Assembly (NCBI GenBank): GCA_021208885.1
Contig: JAJOJF010000048.1
Span: 1 to 64,000, forward strand
Direction: 5' to 3'
DNA length: 64,000 nucleotides
DNA from: Burkholderiaceae bacterium
GTDB lineage: Bacteria > Pseudomonadota > Gammaproteobacteria > Burkholderiales > Burkholderiaceae_B
Numbering within the stretch: position 1 is the first letter of the stretch; each line of letters starts with the position of its first letter. Positions 1 through 9,281 of this stretch are shown in pieces. Made by a program: the position numbers and the translations under genes. The notes under the pieces were generated by a model. The model worked only from the letters and a program-made list of their open reading frames with translations. It made no database searches and was not told the DNA's origin.

Positions 1-136
1 GATCTCAGGTTGCAGTTAAAAATAAAAAATATTCTAGAGGTCTAAAGGCCGAATTTGCTTCGTATTTGAATGGAAGAATGCACCAATTAAGAATAAAATT
101 CTGAAATTAAATTTAATAGCAAAATTAAATTAAGAA

Positions 137-622
137 ATGAAACTGGACAGCATTGACCTGAAGATTTTGCAGGAATTACAAGAAGACGGAAGCTTAGCCA
201 ACGTTGAGCTCGCCAAGCGAGTGCATCTAAGCCCGTCATCTTGTCTGAATCGGGTCAGGGCGCTTGAGGCCGATGGCGTCATCAACCGTTACGTGGCGAT
301 CGCCAACCCGGCGGCCCTAGGGCTTGACCTCAGCGTATTCATCAGCATCAGTCTAAAAACCCAGAGCAAAGAGGCTCTGGCCGAATTCGAGCAACGCATC
401 AGTGAGCACGACGAGGTCATGGAGTGTTATCTCATGACTGGCGACAGTGATTATCTGATTCGGGTGGCGGTCGCTAATATTGCGGCACTAGAGAAATTTA
501 TCCTCGAGCAACTGACCCCGATCCCTGGCATAGAAAAAATTCGCTCTGGCTTTGCTCTAAAACAGGTGCGCTACAAGACCGCGTTACCGCTGCCGGCCAC
601 GCCGATTAAAGCCAGCCGTTAA
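137..622 (+). CDS. Lrp/AsnC family transcriptional regulator
   Basis: ORF with N-terminal AsnC-type HTH (LDSIDLKILQELQEDGSLANVELAKRVHLSPSSCLNRVRALEADGVI) and C-terminal RAM-like domain. Confidence 0.93.
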   Translation: MKLDSIDLKILQELQEDGSLANVELAKRVHLSPSSCLNRVRALEADGVINRYVAIANPAALGLDLSVFISISLKTQSKEALAEFEQRISEHDEVMECYLMTGDSDYLIRVAVANIAALEKFILEQLTPIPGIEKIRSGFALKQVRYKTALPLPATPIKASR

Positions 623-793
623 TTTTCCCTACGAGTTTCCACCGGTTATCCACCATCTAACCATCATTGATAGTTAAAAAATATTATATTTGTTAATAAA
701 ATAAATAGCCTCTATTGATCCAAGTTAACCGAGCTGTTCTAAGGCCGGTGCTAACCTGAACTGGTCTCGTTACAACATGTAGGAGTAGTTCAA

Positions 794-1447
794 ATGTCTC
801 TCAGAATTAATGACGTCGCCCCAGATTTCACCACCGATTCGACTGCAGGTCAGCTGAAGTTTCATGACTGGGTTGGCGACAGCTACGCGATCCTGTTCTC
901 GCACCCCAAAGATTTCACGCCGGTTTGCACCACCGAGTTTGGCGCAGTGGCTCAGTTGGCGCCAGAGTTCGAAAAGCGCAAGACCAAAGTGATGGGTGTT
1001 TCGGTCGATAGTGTCGAAGAACACAAGAAGTGGATCAAGGATATCGAAGCAGTTGCTGGCGCACCGGCAAACTTTCCGATCATTGATGACCGTGACCTGC
1101 AAGTCTCCAAGCTCTATGACATGCTGCCAGCTGACGCGTATCTGCCTGATGGTCGCACGCCAGCTGACAGTGCTACTGTGCGCACGGTGTTCATCATCGG
1201 TCCTGACAAGAAAATCCGCCTGATGATGATCTACCCGATGTCAGTGGGACGTAACTTTGCTGAAATCCTGCGTGCGCTTGACGCGGTACAGGCCACCGAT
1301 GGTGTGCCAATTGCCACGCCGGCTAACTGGCAGCCTGGCCAGGACGTGATCGTAGCCTTGAGCCTGACTGACCAGCAGGCAAAAGACAAGTTTGGCGATA
1401 TCGACATCAAATTGCCTTACCTGCGCTACGCCAAAGCACCCAAGTAA
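794..1447 (+). CDS. 1-Cys peroxiredoxin (Prx6/AhpC-TSA family)
   Basis: HPKDFTPVCTTEFGAVAQL active-site motif and Prx6-type C-terminus; AGGAG-type RBS just upstream. Confidence 0.95.
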   Translation: MSLRINDVAPDFTTDSTAGQLKFHDWVGDSYAILFSHPKDFTPVCTTEFGAVAQLAPEFEKRKTKVMGVSVDSVEEHKKWIKDIEAVAGAPANFPIIDDRDLQVSKLYDMLPADAYLPDGRTPADSATVRTVFIIGPDKKIRLMMIYPMSVGRNFAEILRALDAVQATDGVPIATPANWQPGQDVIVALSLTDQQAKDKFGDIDIKLPYLRYAKAPK

Positions 1448-1465
1448 TATGGCAAACATAAAAAT

Positions 1466-1495
1466 GGCCCTTAAGTTTTATTGAGGGCCTTTTTA
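1466..1495 (+). terminator. Rho-independent terminator of the peroxiredoxin gene
   Basis: GGCCCT...AGGGCC stem followed by TTTTTAT. Confidence 0.75.
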
Positions 1496-1571
1496 TAGCG
1501 AAACTCCACCTGGGCACCCAAGCGCGGGGTTGGGCTCAGCGAAAGCTACGAGGTTTCACATACAGCAAGTA

Positions 1572-1586
1572 AGATTGATTCGCATT
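1572..1586. promoter_or_regulatory. Candidate Fur box upstream of Fe3+ ABC transporter genes
   Basis: AGATTGATTCGCATT matches the AGAATGATTCTCATT core at 13/15 positions; lies 62 bp upstream of the ATPase start. Confidence 0.5.
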
Positions 1587-1647
1587 GCACTAAAATACAG
1601 TTATTGGTGTCGATTCACACTGCGAAACAATTCGGGAGTTTGCTGCT

Positions 1648-2676
1648 TTGTCCTTTCAAATGCGTTCGATTCACCTGTCGTTTGGTGACACTGCGGTCAT
1701 TAACGACCTCGATCTAGACGCTCGGTCTGGCGAGATCATCTGTTTGCTAGGGCCCTCGGGCTGCGGCAAGACTACGACACTTCGAGTCCTGGCTGGCCTT
1801 GAGCGGCCCGATTCAGGTTCTGTCGAAATCGATGGGCAGATTGTCTATGACCAGTCAGTGGATGCGGCGCCTGAGTCGCGCGCGATTGGCTATTTGTTTC
1901 AAGACTACGCGTTGTTTCCGCATCTGACAGTTGCTCAGAACGTGGGGTTCGGCATACAGGAGCAGGCAAACGCGGCCAGTGAGGTTCGTGCCTTGCTTGA
2001 TCGCGTGCACATGGGCCAATTTGCCCACGCCATGCCGCATACGCTGTCTGGGGGGCAGCAACAACGGGTTGCACTGGCTCGCGCATTGGCTAGAAAGCCA
2101 AAACTGTTGTTGCTTGATGAGCCGTTTTCTGGGCTTGATACGGCGTTGAAGATACAGTTGCGCGAAAGCACGCATTCACTTCTCAAAGAGATTGGGACCA
2201 GCGCGGTGATTGTGACCCATGACGCCGAAGAAGCGATGTTCATGGCTGACCGCATTGCGCTCATGCGAGAAGGGCGTATTGTGCAGTTGGGCACACCTGC
2301 CCAGTTGTATAACCGCCCCGTCGACGAGTTCACTGCCCGATTCCTGGGCGAGGTGATTGAATTGCAAGGTCAAATCAACGGAGTCCTTGTCACCACAGTG
2401 GCCGGCGAGTTCGAGTGCGATACCGAGCTGCCATCTGGTGCTGTTACTGTTCTGGTAAGACCTGAGGATCTGGTTGTGACGCCTGGGGATGGGCCTTATC
2501 GCATTGGGCACCGTCACTTCATTGGGTCGCATACCCTGGTTGACCTGTTCGGACACGACGCTGGTCTGCCCGACATTCAGTTGTCGGTGCCTACTGCTAA
2601 GGCTGTGCTGCTGGAAAGAGGGCAGCCTGTGTGCCCAAAGGCGCGGTGCCGCAAGCCATTGTTGATCACCCAATGA
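1648..2676 (+). CDS. fbpC: Fe3+ ABC transporter ATP-binding protein (FbpC-like)
   Basis: Walker A GPSGCGKTT, LSGGQQQR signature, Walker B LLLLDEPFSGLD, C-terminal TOBE-like extension; TTG start or alternative ATG at 1660. Confidence 0.9.
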   Translation: MSFQMRSIHLSFGDTAVINDLDLDARSGEIICLLGPSGCGKTTTLRVLAGLERPDSGSVEIDGQIVYDQSVDAAPESRAIGYLFQDYALFPHLTVAQNVGFGIQEQANAASEVRALLDRVHMGQFAHAMPHTLSGGQQQRVALARALARKPKLLLLDEPFSGLDTALKIQLRESTHSLLKEIGTSAVIVTHDAEEAMFMADRIALMREGRIVQLGTPAQLYNRPVDEFTARFLGEVIELQGQINGVLVTTVAGEFECDTELPSGAVTVLVRPEDLVVTPGDGPYRIGHRHFIGSHTLVDLFGHDAGLPDIQLSVPTAKAVLLERGQPVCPKARCRKPLLITQ

Positions 2677-4328
2677 GGTCTCGATACCGTCCTAGTCTTG
2701 CCACCTGGCTTGCGATTTTGATCGGGCTGACGTTGTCGTTGCCGCTGATCAGTATCGTCATAAGCGTGTTTCAAGAAGGGCAGGGTAACTGGCCGCATCT
2801 GGTTGATACGGTATTGCCACGCTATGTCATCAACAGCCTTTACCTGACTGTGGCTGTTGGGCTAGGTGTTGGGTTGATTGGCGTTGGCTGCGCCTGGTTG
2901 GTGGTGATGTGTCAGTTTCCCGGCCGCCGGCTATTTGAATGGGCATTGATATTGCCACTGGCCATGCCAGCTTATGTCGTGGCTTACGCTTATACGGATG
3001 TATTGCAAAGTTCGGGACCCGTGCAAGTTTGGCTGCGCGAACTCACAGGGCTGCGGTTTGGCGAATATTGGTTTCCGCAAATCCGGTCCATGGGTGGCGC
3101 CATGGCGGTGTTCATTTTTGTGCTCTATCCCTACGTCTATTTGTTGGCAAGAACGGCTTTTTTAGAGCAATCGGTCGCTACTTTAGAAGCCTCTCGGATG
3201 CTCGGCAAAACCCCGTGGGGCGCATTTCAAAAGGTGGCTTTGCCATTGGCGCGTCCGGCTATTGTGGTGGGGATTTCGCTAGCGTTGATGGAAACGTTGG
3301 CTGACTTTGGCACGGTGTTCCATTTTGGGGTGCAAACCTTCACCACGGGCATCTACCGGACCTGGGCAAGCATGGGTGACAAAGTGGCCGCTGCACAGCT
3401 CTCGAGCGCTTTGTTGGCATTTGTGGCGATTTTGTTGGTGCTTGAGCGCAGCAGCCGGGCGCGGGCAAAATATTACGAGCCACGAATTCGGTTTGCGAGC
3501 CCCAAATCTTTTGAACTGAAGGGCTTGCGCGCCCTTGGCGCGTTTGTGGCGTGCGCGATCCCACTGGCAGGCGGATTCTTACTGCCGGCAATTATGTTGC
3601 TTTACATGCACGTATCGGCAGGGCACGACCTGACCAACCCGCGCTACGTGTCCATGATCGCCAACACCACCATCTTGGCTGCCGTGGCAGCAGTCGTTGC
3701 TGTGTTGATTTCGTTGTTCTTGGCTTTTGTTGCACGCGTTGAGCGTTCGGCAGCCACCTTGGCCGTCAACAAAATCGCATCGATGGGCTACGCGATTCCT
3801 GGAACCATGATTGCCATCGGCATTTTGTATCCCGTGGCGTTTGTTGACAACACCATTAATCAAGTTAGCCAGAGTTTGTTTGGTCAAAATGTTGGGCTAG
3901 TACTAACGGGAAGTTTTGCGGCGCTGATTCTGGCGTACATGGTCAGGTTTATGGCGGTGTCGCTAAACACCGTTAGCGCCAGTCTGGGAAAAATCACGCC
4001 AAATATGGAGGCTGCCGCCCGCACACTGGGTAAAGGCCGGCTGGCAACGGTTAGGCAGATTCATGCGCCACTTATTTCAGGTGGGTTGTTGACTGCAGCG
4101 CTTATTGTGTTCGTGGATGTAATGAAGGAATTGCCAGCCACTTTGATTTTGCGGCCGTTTAATTTCGATACGCTGGCGATTCAAGCCTATAACCTAGCAA
4201 AGGACGAACGCCTGACACAGGCGGCCACACCGTCGCTGGTGATTGTGGCGGTCGGTCTTTTGCCGCTCATGATTTTGAGCAGGCAAATCATGCGTTCTCG
4301 CCGCATTACGAAGTCGGTGATCCCTTGA
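2673..4328 (+). CDS. fbpB: Fe3+ ABC transporter permease, duplicated permease domain (FbpB-like)
   Basis: Multi-TM ORF with two permease halves (EASRMLGKTPWGAFQKVALPLARPAI and EAAARTLGKGRLATVRQIHAPLISGG); ATGA overlap with upstream ATPase gene supports start at 2673. Confidence 0.9.
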   Translation: MRSRYRPSLATWLAILIGLTLSLPLISIVISVFQEGQGNWPHLVDTVLPRYVINSLYLTVAVGLGVGLIGVGCAWLVVMCQFPGRRLFEWALILPLAMPAYVVAYAYTDVLQSSGPVQVWLRELTGLRFGEYWFPQIRSMGGAMAVFIFVLYPYVYLLARTAFLEQSVATLEASRMLGKTPWGAFQKVALPLARPAIVVGISLALMETLADFGTVFHFGVQTFTTGIYRTWASMGDKVAAAQLSSALLAFVAILLVLERSSRARAKYYEPRIRFASPKSFELKGLRALGAFVACAIPLAGGFLLPAIMLLYMHVSAGHDLTNPRYVSMIANTTILAAVAAVVAVLISLFLAFVARVERSAATLAVNKIASMGYAIPGTMIAIGILYPVAFVDNTINQVSQSLFGQNVGLVLTGSFAALILAYMVRFMAVSLNTVSASLGKITPNMEAAARTLGKGRLATVRQIHAPLISGGLLTAALIVFVDVMKELPATLILRPFNFDTLAIQAYNLAKDERLTQAATPSLVIVAVGLLPLMILSRQIMRSRRITKSVIP

Positions 4329-4365
4329 TGGCGCCAGACTTATGTTGCGACCAACAACTGACATA

Positions 4366-4392
4366 GCAAAGGGCGCCCTTGGCGCCCTTTGC
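4366..4392. terminator. Bidirectional terminator between convergent fbpB and the binding-protein gene
   Basis: Perfect 12-bp arms GCAAAGGGCGCC-CTT-GGCGCCCTTTGC between convergent genes. Confidence 0.7.
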
Positions 4393-4441
4393 TTGGTTAG
4401 GTTTTAAGTCTGGCTGTCTAGACTAAGCATCAATTGACGGG

Positions 4442-5467
4442 TTATTTGAAGCCGACGCGATCGTAGATTTGTTGTGCCTCGCGTTGGTTCTCACCATAGA
4501 CCGACAGGTTGACTTGATCGACTTTGAACTCGCCGAGCTTTGAAACTGACTCGGACAGTTCAACGCCATCAACGACCGGGTATTCGTCGTTGCCAGCCGA
4601 GAAATATTCCTGGGCTTGATCACTGGCGAGATACTCCAGAAACTTGATCGCGTTTTCTCGGTTGGGCGCTGTCGCGACAACACCGGCTCCCGAGATGTTC
4701 ACGTGCGTGCCGCGGTCAGCCTGGTTGGGGAACACCCAACCGATGTTTTTAATATCTGCTTCATTTAAGCCTTTGACACCAGTGCGCAAAGCGCGCGCAA
4801 AGTAGTAGGTGTTAGCAATGGCAATCGCGCATTCGCCTGAAACAATCGCACGCAATTGATCAGTGTCACCGCCCTGAGGATCGCGAGCACGGTTGTCCCA
4901 GACACCTTGAGCCCATTTTTGTGCGCCTTCAGCGCCCGCGGCGTCAATGATCGATGCCAGTAGCGACAATGAGTAGATGTTGCCGGCTGAGCGCATGCAC
5001 ACTAAACCCTTGAGTTTGGGGTCAGCAAGGGACTCATAAGTCTGGATATCTTTGGGATCGACTTTGGTTTTGTCATAAAAAATCACACGGCCCCGCTGAG
5101 AAAACCCGAACCAGTGTCCATTGGGGTGGCGAAGATGATTAGGGATACGCTCAATAAGAACCTCTGAAACAACCGGTTGAAATAAACCTTCCTGTTCAGC
5201 CCGCCAGAGACGACCGGCATCCACCGTCAGCAAGACATCAGCAGGGCTATTTGCGCCTTCGGCTTTGATGCGTTCAATCAGTTTGTCCGCGTCATCCTCG
5301 ATGCGGTTGATTTTGATGCCGGTCTGCTCTTCGAAATTGGCATACAGACGTTCATCAGTGTCGTAGTGCCTTGAGGAGTAGAGGTTTAGTTCGCCGGCGG
5401 CATACGCTTGCGAGGTGCCGAGCACCGCAATGGCTGTGACTGTCATGATGAAATGCTTGATGTTCAT
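4442..5467 (-). CDS. fbpA: Fe3+ ABC transporter substrate-binding protein (FbpA/FutA family)
   Basis: Signal peptide MNIKHFIMTVTAIAVLGTSQAYAAGELNLYSSRHYDTDERLYANFEEQTGIKIN, typical of the iron-binding FbpA/FutA family; start set at 5467. Confidence 0.92.
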   Translation of the reverse strand: MNIKHFIMTVTAIAVLGTSQAYAAGELNLYSSRHYDTDERLYANFEEQTGIKINRIEDDADKLIERIKAEGANSPADVLLTVDAGRLWRAEQEGLFQPVVSEVLIERIPNHLRHPNGHWFGFSQRGRVIFYDKTKVDPKDIQTYESLADPKLKGLVCMRSAGNIYSLSLLASIIDAAGAEGAQKWAQGVWDNRARDPQGGDTDQLRAIVSGECAIAIANTYYFARALRTGVKGLNEADIKNIGWVFPNQADRGTHVNISGAGVVATAPNRENAIKFLEYLASDQAQEYFSAGNDEYPVVDGVELSESVSKLGEFKVDQVNLSVYGENQREAQQIYDRVGFK

Positions 5468-5884
5468 GTCGTTTACTTCGTCCTCGGTTGAGCTTGGTTG
5501 CACAAAAAGTTACTGCCATGAGTGAATATTGACAGATAAGAAGTAAAAATGCAAATGCGACCTATTCGTAATACGGTTATTGTCCAAAGATTACGGAATG
5601 TTCACGGGAGAGCAGGGGGCGGCGAGTGGTGCGATGACCGACTGTTAAAGCCAGCGGCAATCCAAAGAAGGGGTAATTGAAAACAAAGGCTAGCGTTGAT
5701 CGCCATCGTAGAAGTCTGGCAAAGCACGCTGTGAGGTGACGTTCAATCGCCGCATGGTTCATCCGAACTGATGTTTCGGTCGACTCCTTATGGGGCTTGC
5801 CGGGGAAGTTGTCGGATTGGTGATGCCCGAAAGGCTTGGTCAGCCTACCTTGCTCTGAAGTGATCTGACGGTTTCAGCCAGAGA

Positions 5885-6280
5885 TCACTGGCGTTTGAGC
5901 GTTTGGCAGCCGACAATTTGAAAATCCACGCCGGGCTCTGCGTAGCATAAATCCATCAGACCATTTTCGAGCGTCACCATAAAAACGCCGTCTTCGTCGG
6001 CCATCAATATTTCTCCGTTGCTACGGAAGGCGTCAACGACTGATTCGCATCGATCTGCGCTACACCATTTCGCGTGAAATGCACGACCTTTTTGATCTAT
6101 AACCTCGAGTCGCCATTGCACGTCGCGGTTATCGGTATATGACTTTGTAAACGTTTGATTGTCGTGGGCGGCGTCCGACTTGCCGCTGACGGCTCCCGCA
6201 GGTTGTGCCGCTTGCACCCACACGCCCTTGAGGTCTACTTGGCTATATGCCAGTGAGCTCATCGTAAGGCAGCTAACCAT
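5885..6280 (-). CDS. Hypothetical secreted protein
   Basis: 131-aa ORF with short hydrophobic N-terminus; no family recognised. Confidence 0.5.
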   Translation of the reverse strand: MVSCLTMSSLAYSQVDLKGVWVQAAQPAGAVSGKSDAAHDNQTFTKSYTDNRDVQWRLEVIDQKGRAFHAKWCSADRCESVVDAFRSNGEILMADEDGVFMVTLENGLMDLCYAEPGVDFQIVGCQTLKRQ

Positions 6281-6562
6281 TGGTATGGCTTTAAAAACGG
6301 TATCTGAAATTGCATGGCAGTTTTAAAGTCGTAATAACCAATGATGTTTTCGAGTGCAGACGAGGTCTGGGCTTTAAGTCTACTGACTAACCGCGAAGAC
6401 TCAGGCCGCCCTGCAAACGTTTTTGGGGCGTGCTGTTGACTGATAGGCCGTCGTTTGAAACCACTCAGAGGACTCTGGGGCGTAATGAAGTCAGCAAGTC
6501 AATTGAGACTTAGGTGAGCCATCGCTCCAGAAAAAAGTTTATTGAAAATCAATGTGTTAAAT

Positions 6563-6690
6563 GTGGTGCGCAGAACCGGCCTCAAAAGCCGCATGGATAA
6601 AGGCTTTGCGTGAGATTGGGGAAAGGTTGTTGTTCCCCACGCAAAATTTCACTTCGGTGTTAGCAGGGCGCAACAGGGACAATCGGGGAA
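6563..6690. repeat. Direct repeat R1 (attR-like): degenerate tRNA-Leu 3' end plus ~110-bp conserved arm
   Basis: gtggtgcgcagaaccggcctcaaaagccgcatggataaaggctttgcg...; about 80% identical by eye to 8035..8160. Confidence 0.75.
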
Positions 6691-6938
6691 ATGAAGTAAA
6701 ACCGATTCTGTAGCATTGAGTCCGGCGCCCTATAAGCCGTGGTTTTCGTATGCATCAACATTCTCACGATCTAGGGTATGACCTAGGTCGCGCAGATGGT
6801 CCGTTCAGATCCAACCCGGCAAAGACTCGTGAGCGTGATCAACTACACTGGATGCCGAGTAAAGGCGATGATCACTGGATTTGACTGGATGTGTTTGGCG
6901 AACAGTTTGAGGCTTTCCACAGTCGCCGAAGGGAACGC

Positions 6939-8023
6939 ATGAGTACTGAAAAATCTTTGTCACATTTGAATAAATCTCAGGATGAGTTAGAGCCTCTTTT
7001 GACTGATTTACGGCGATTGGTCATTGAAGCACGCGACCGTGCCCTGAGAGCAGTTGATGTCGTTCAGGTTCAGACCTATTGGCAGCTTGGACGTCATCTG
7101 GTGGAGTTTGAGCAGGGTGGTTCGCCGAGAGCCGAGTACGGCAAGCGGCTGCTTCCTCTCGTAGCAGACCGGTTGACTGCCGAGTTTGGCAAAGGTTTTG
7201 ATGTGTCAAATCTGCGCAATATGCGGCTCTTTTACAAGTCTTTCCCAAAATGTGACGCACTGCGTCACGAATTGAGCTGGACCCATTATCGTATTTTGTC
7301 TCGGGTGCAAAGTGAGGAGGCGCGTGTATGGTACATGTCCGAGGCTGCTGAGCAAAACTGGAGCTCACGAGTGCTAGAGCGACAAATAGGCACGCTGTTT
7401 TATGAACGATTGCTTCTGAGCCAGGATAAGGCTTCGGTCGCTCGTGAGGCCGAGCACAATATCGCCAAAGTCGAGTCTGCTCCACGTGCCTTTGTGCGGG
7501 ACCCCGTCATGCTCGAGTTTCTGGGCCTGCCTTCAAGCGGTAAGCTGTTGGAGTCCAGCCTCGAGGAGGGCTTGATGGACAAGTTGCAGTCGTTTTGCTG
7601 GAACTTGGTAAGGGGTTCGCCTTTGTCGCGCGTCAGCAGCGAGTCAGCACAGAGAGCAAGGATTTTTACATCGACCTGGTCTTTTATAACTATCTGCTGA
7701 AGTGCTTTGTTTTGATCGACTTAAAAACTGCTGAGCTGACGCACCAGGATATCGGCCAAATGGACATGTATGTTCGCATGTATGACGACTTAAGGCGTGG
7801 CAAAGACGATAACCCCACTGTTGGCATTCTTTTGTGTGAAGACAAAGACCATTCCGTGGCCAGATATTCCGTGCTGCACGGCAGTGAACAATTATTTGCA
7901 AGCCGCTACAAGTTGATCCTGCCAAGCGAGGAGGAATTGAGATCTGAATTGGCTCGTGAAGCAGAGGCCATACGAGCCGTGATGAGACTCGACGAGAAAG
8001 AAATTGACCTAAGCAAGTATTGA
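6939..8023 (+). pseudogene. DUF1016/YhcG-type PDDEXK nuclease family gene split by a 1-nt frameshift
   Basis: N-terminal part (ORF 6891..7700) and C-terminal part (ORF 7595..8023) are adjacent halves of one DUF1016 protein. Adding one T to the TTTT run at 7593-7596 restores ...DKLQSFLLELGKGFAFVARQQRVSTESKDFYIDLVFYN... Confidence 0.88.
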
Positions 8024-8034
8024 TCGACCTAAAG

Positions 8035-8160
8035 GTGGTGCCCGGAACCGGATTCAAAAGCTACATGGATAAAGGCTTTGCGCCGATTTGGGGAAATAAA
8101 TTTGTTCCCCATGCAAAATTTCACTTCGGTGTCATCAGGGCACAACAGGGGTAATCTGGA
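8035..8160. repeat. Direct repeat R2 (attR-like): tRNA-Leu 3' end plus ~110-bp conserved arm
   Basis: First 18 nt (gtggtgcccggaaccgga) identical to the 3' end of tRNA-Leu(TAA) at 9281..9298; remainder matches R1. Confidence 0.78.
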
Positions 8161-8333
8161 AAAGCAGCTGACATTTTCTTCGTGTGATCCAATCCCCAAG
8201 TTAATGCAGTGACGAGTAGTGACGGTGCCACTTCACTGTCGGGGTTTTGCACGGCCACGGCTTCTCTGCGCGAACAGAGTTCGCGTATGATGCCAATCGT
8301 TTTGATTCCTAGAACACAGCTGGAGCATTTTGG

Positions 8334-8966
8334 ATGAGTCGCTACACGGTTCATGGTGATGAGGGTGAGTTTCAACCTGGTTCAGATGGCTTGGTTCTAC
8401 GCAACAGGGTCGGCATCGTTTCTCTTGATGAGATGAATGAACTGGAATTCGAATTACTGGCTCAACTTTACGAAAGCATTCTTCTTGCAGATTTTCCGAA
8501 TCGTGTTCTATCAATCGAAGATATCAAATCCTGGCACCTACGTTGGTTAGGTAACGTTTACGACTGGGCTGGACAAGAGCGATCGGTCAACATGTACAAA
8601 GGGGGATTCGCATTCGCTGCGGCAGGACAAATTCCAACATTGTTGGCGCAATTTCAGAAGGATTGCCTTGAGCGTTGGACTCCATGCGTTAGCTTGTTCG
8701 GCGAACATTTGGTCGAAGCGATAGCTGTGACCCACGTGGAGCTGATACTGATCCACCCTTTCCGGGAGGGTAACGGTCGCCTATCGCGTTTATTGGCAGA
8801 TGTAATGGCTGTGCAAGCTGGCCTTGAGCCCTTGGATTACAGCTATTGGGAGGCCAACAAAGACGACTACATTAGTGCGATTCATCAAGGCATGGCAATG
8901 AACTATGAACCGATGAAACAATGTGTGAGGTTGGCTATGCGTCAGAGTTCGACGGCAACTACATAG
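8334..8966 (+). CDS. Fic/DOC family protein (putative AMP-transferase)
   Basis: Fic motif HPFREGNGR, with upstream VELILIHPFREGNGRLSRLLADVMAVQAGL. Confidence 0.93.
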   Translation: MSRYTVHGDEGEFQPGSDGLVLRNRVGIVSLDEMNELEFELLAQLYESILLADFPNRVLSIEDIKSWHLRWLGNVYDWAGQERSVNMYKGGFAFAAAGQIPTLLAQFQKDCLERWTPCVSLFGEHLVEAIAVTHVELILIHPFREGNGRLSRLLADVMAVQAGLEPLDYSYWEANKDDYISAIHQGMAMNYEPMKQCVRLAMRQSSTATT

Positions 8967-9132
8967 CCAACTTGATGTTTACAAAACGACGCTTGGTAGG
9001 ATCTTTTAATTTTTGCTCGAGCGCTTGAACGTTTTGTCCGGTTTCAACAGCAGTAGAGCTAGCAACGGCACGCCGAACCGAGGCAAGGCTTGGCTTCTTA
9101 TGAGTCGAGATCGACTTTTTTCCTGATTCCAT
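8959..9132 (-). CDS. Small 57-aa protein convergent with and overlapping fic (candidate partner/antitoxin)
   Basis: Manual translation: MESGKKSISTHKKPSLASVRRAVASSTAVETGQNVQALEQKLKDPTKRRFVNIKLAM; overlaps the fic stop by 8 nt. Confidence 0.5.
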   Translation of the reverse strand: MESGKKSISTHKKPSLASVRRAVASSTAVETGQNVQALEQKLKDPTKRRFVNIKLAM

Positions 9133-9281
9133 AAAACGAAGTGTACCGAATATTTAGGCTCCAACGGTAATCCTATATCGAATCACCGGCTGAACCGACT
9201 GAGCTTTGAGCGGGATCACACACGCCAATCAAACTGATATTGAACTAAAAAAGCTCAATAAAATCAATTGGTAGCAAGCCG

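Noticed and set aside
5577-5762. 61-aa minus-strand ORF in the fbpA upstream gap
   Set aside because: No recognisable family, no convincing RBS; could be chance or a highly decayed remnant.
7021-7485. 154-aa minus-strand ORF opposite the DUF1016 gene
   Set aside because: Overlaps the coding strand of a recognisable family and has no recognisable domain.
6531-9281. Similarity of AT-rich sequence just left of R1 (aaaaaagtttattgaaaatcaat) and just left of tRNA-Leu (aaaaaagctcaataaaatcaatt), as a second shared element arm
   Set aside because: Suggestive but short and AT-rich, and not shared by the sequence left of R2; cannot be separated from chance by eye.
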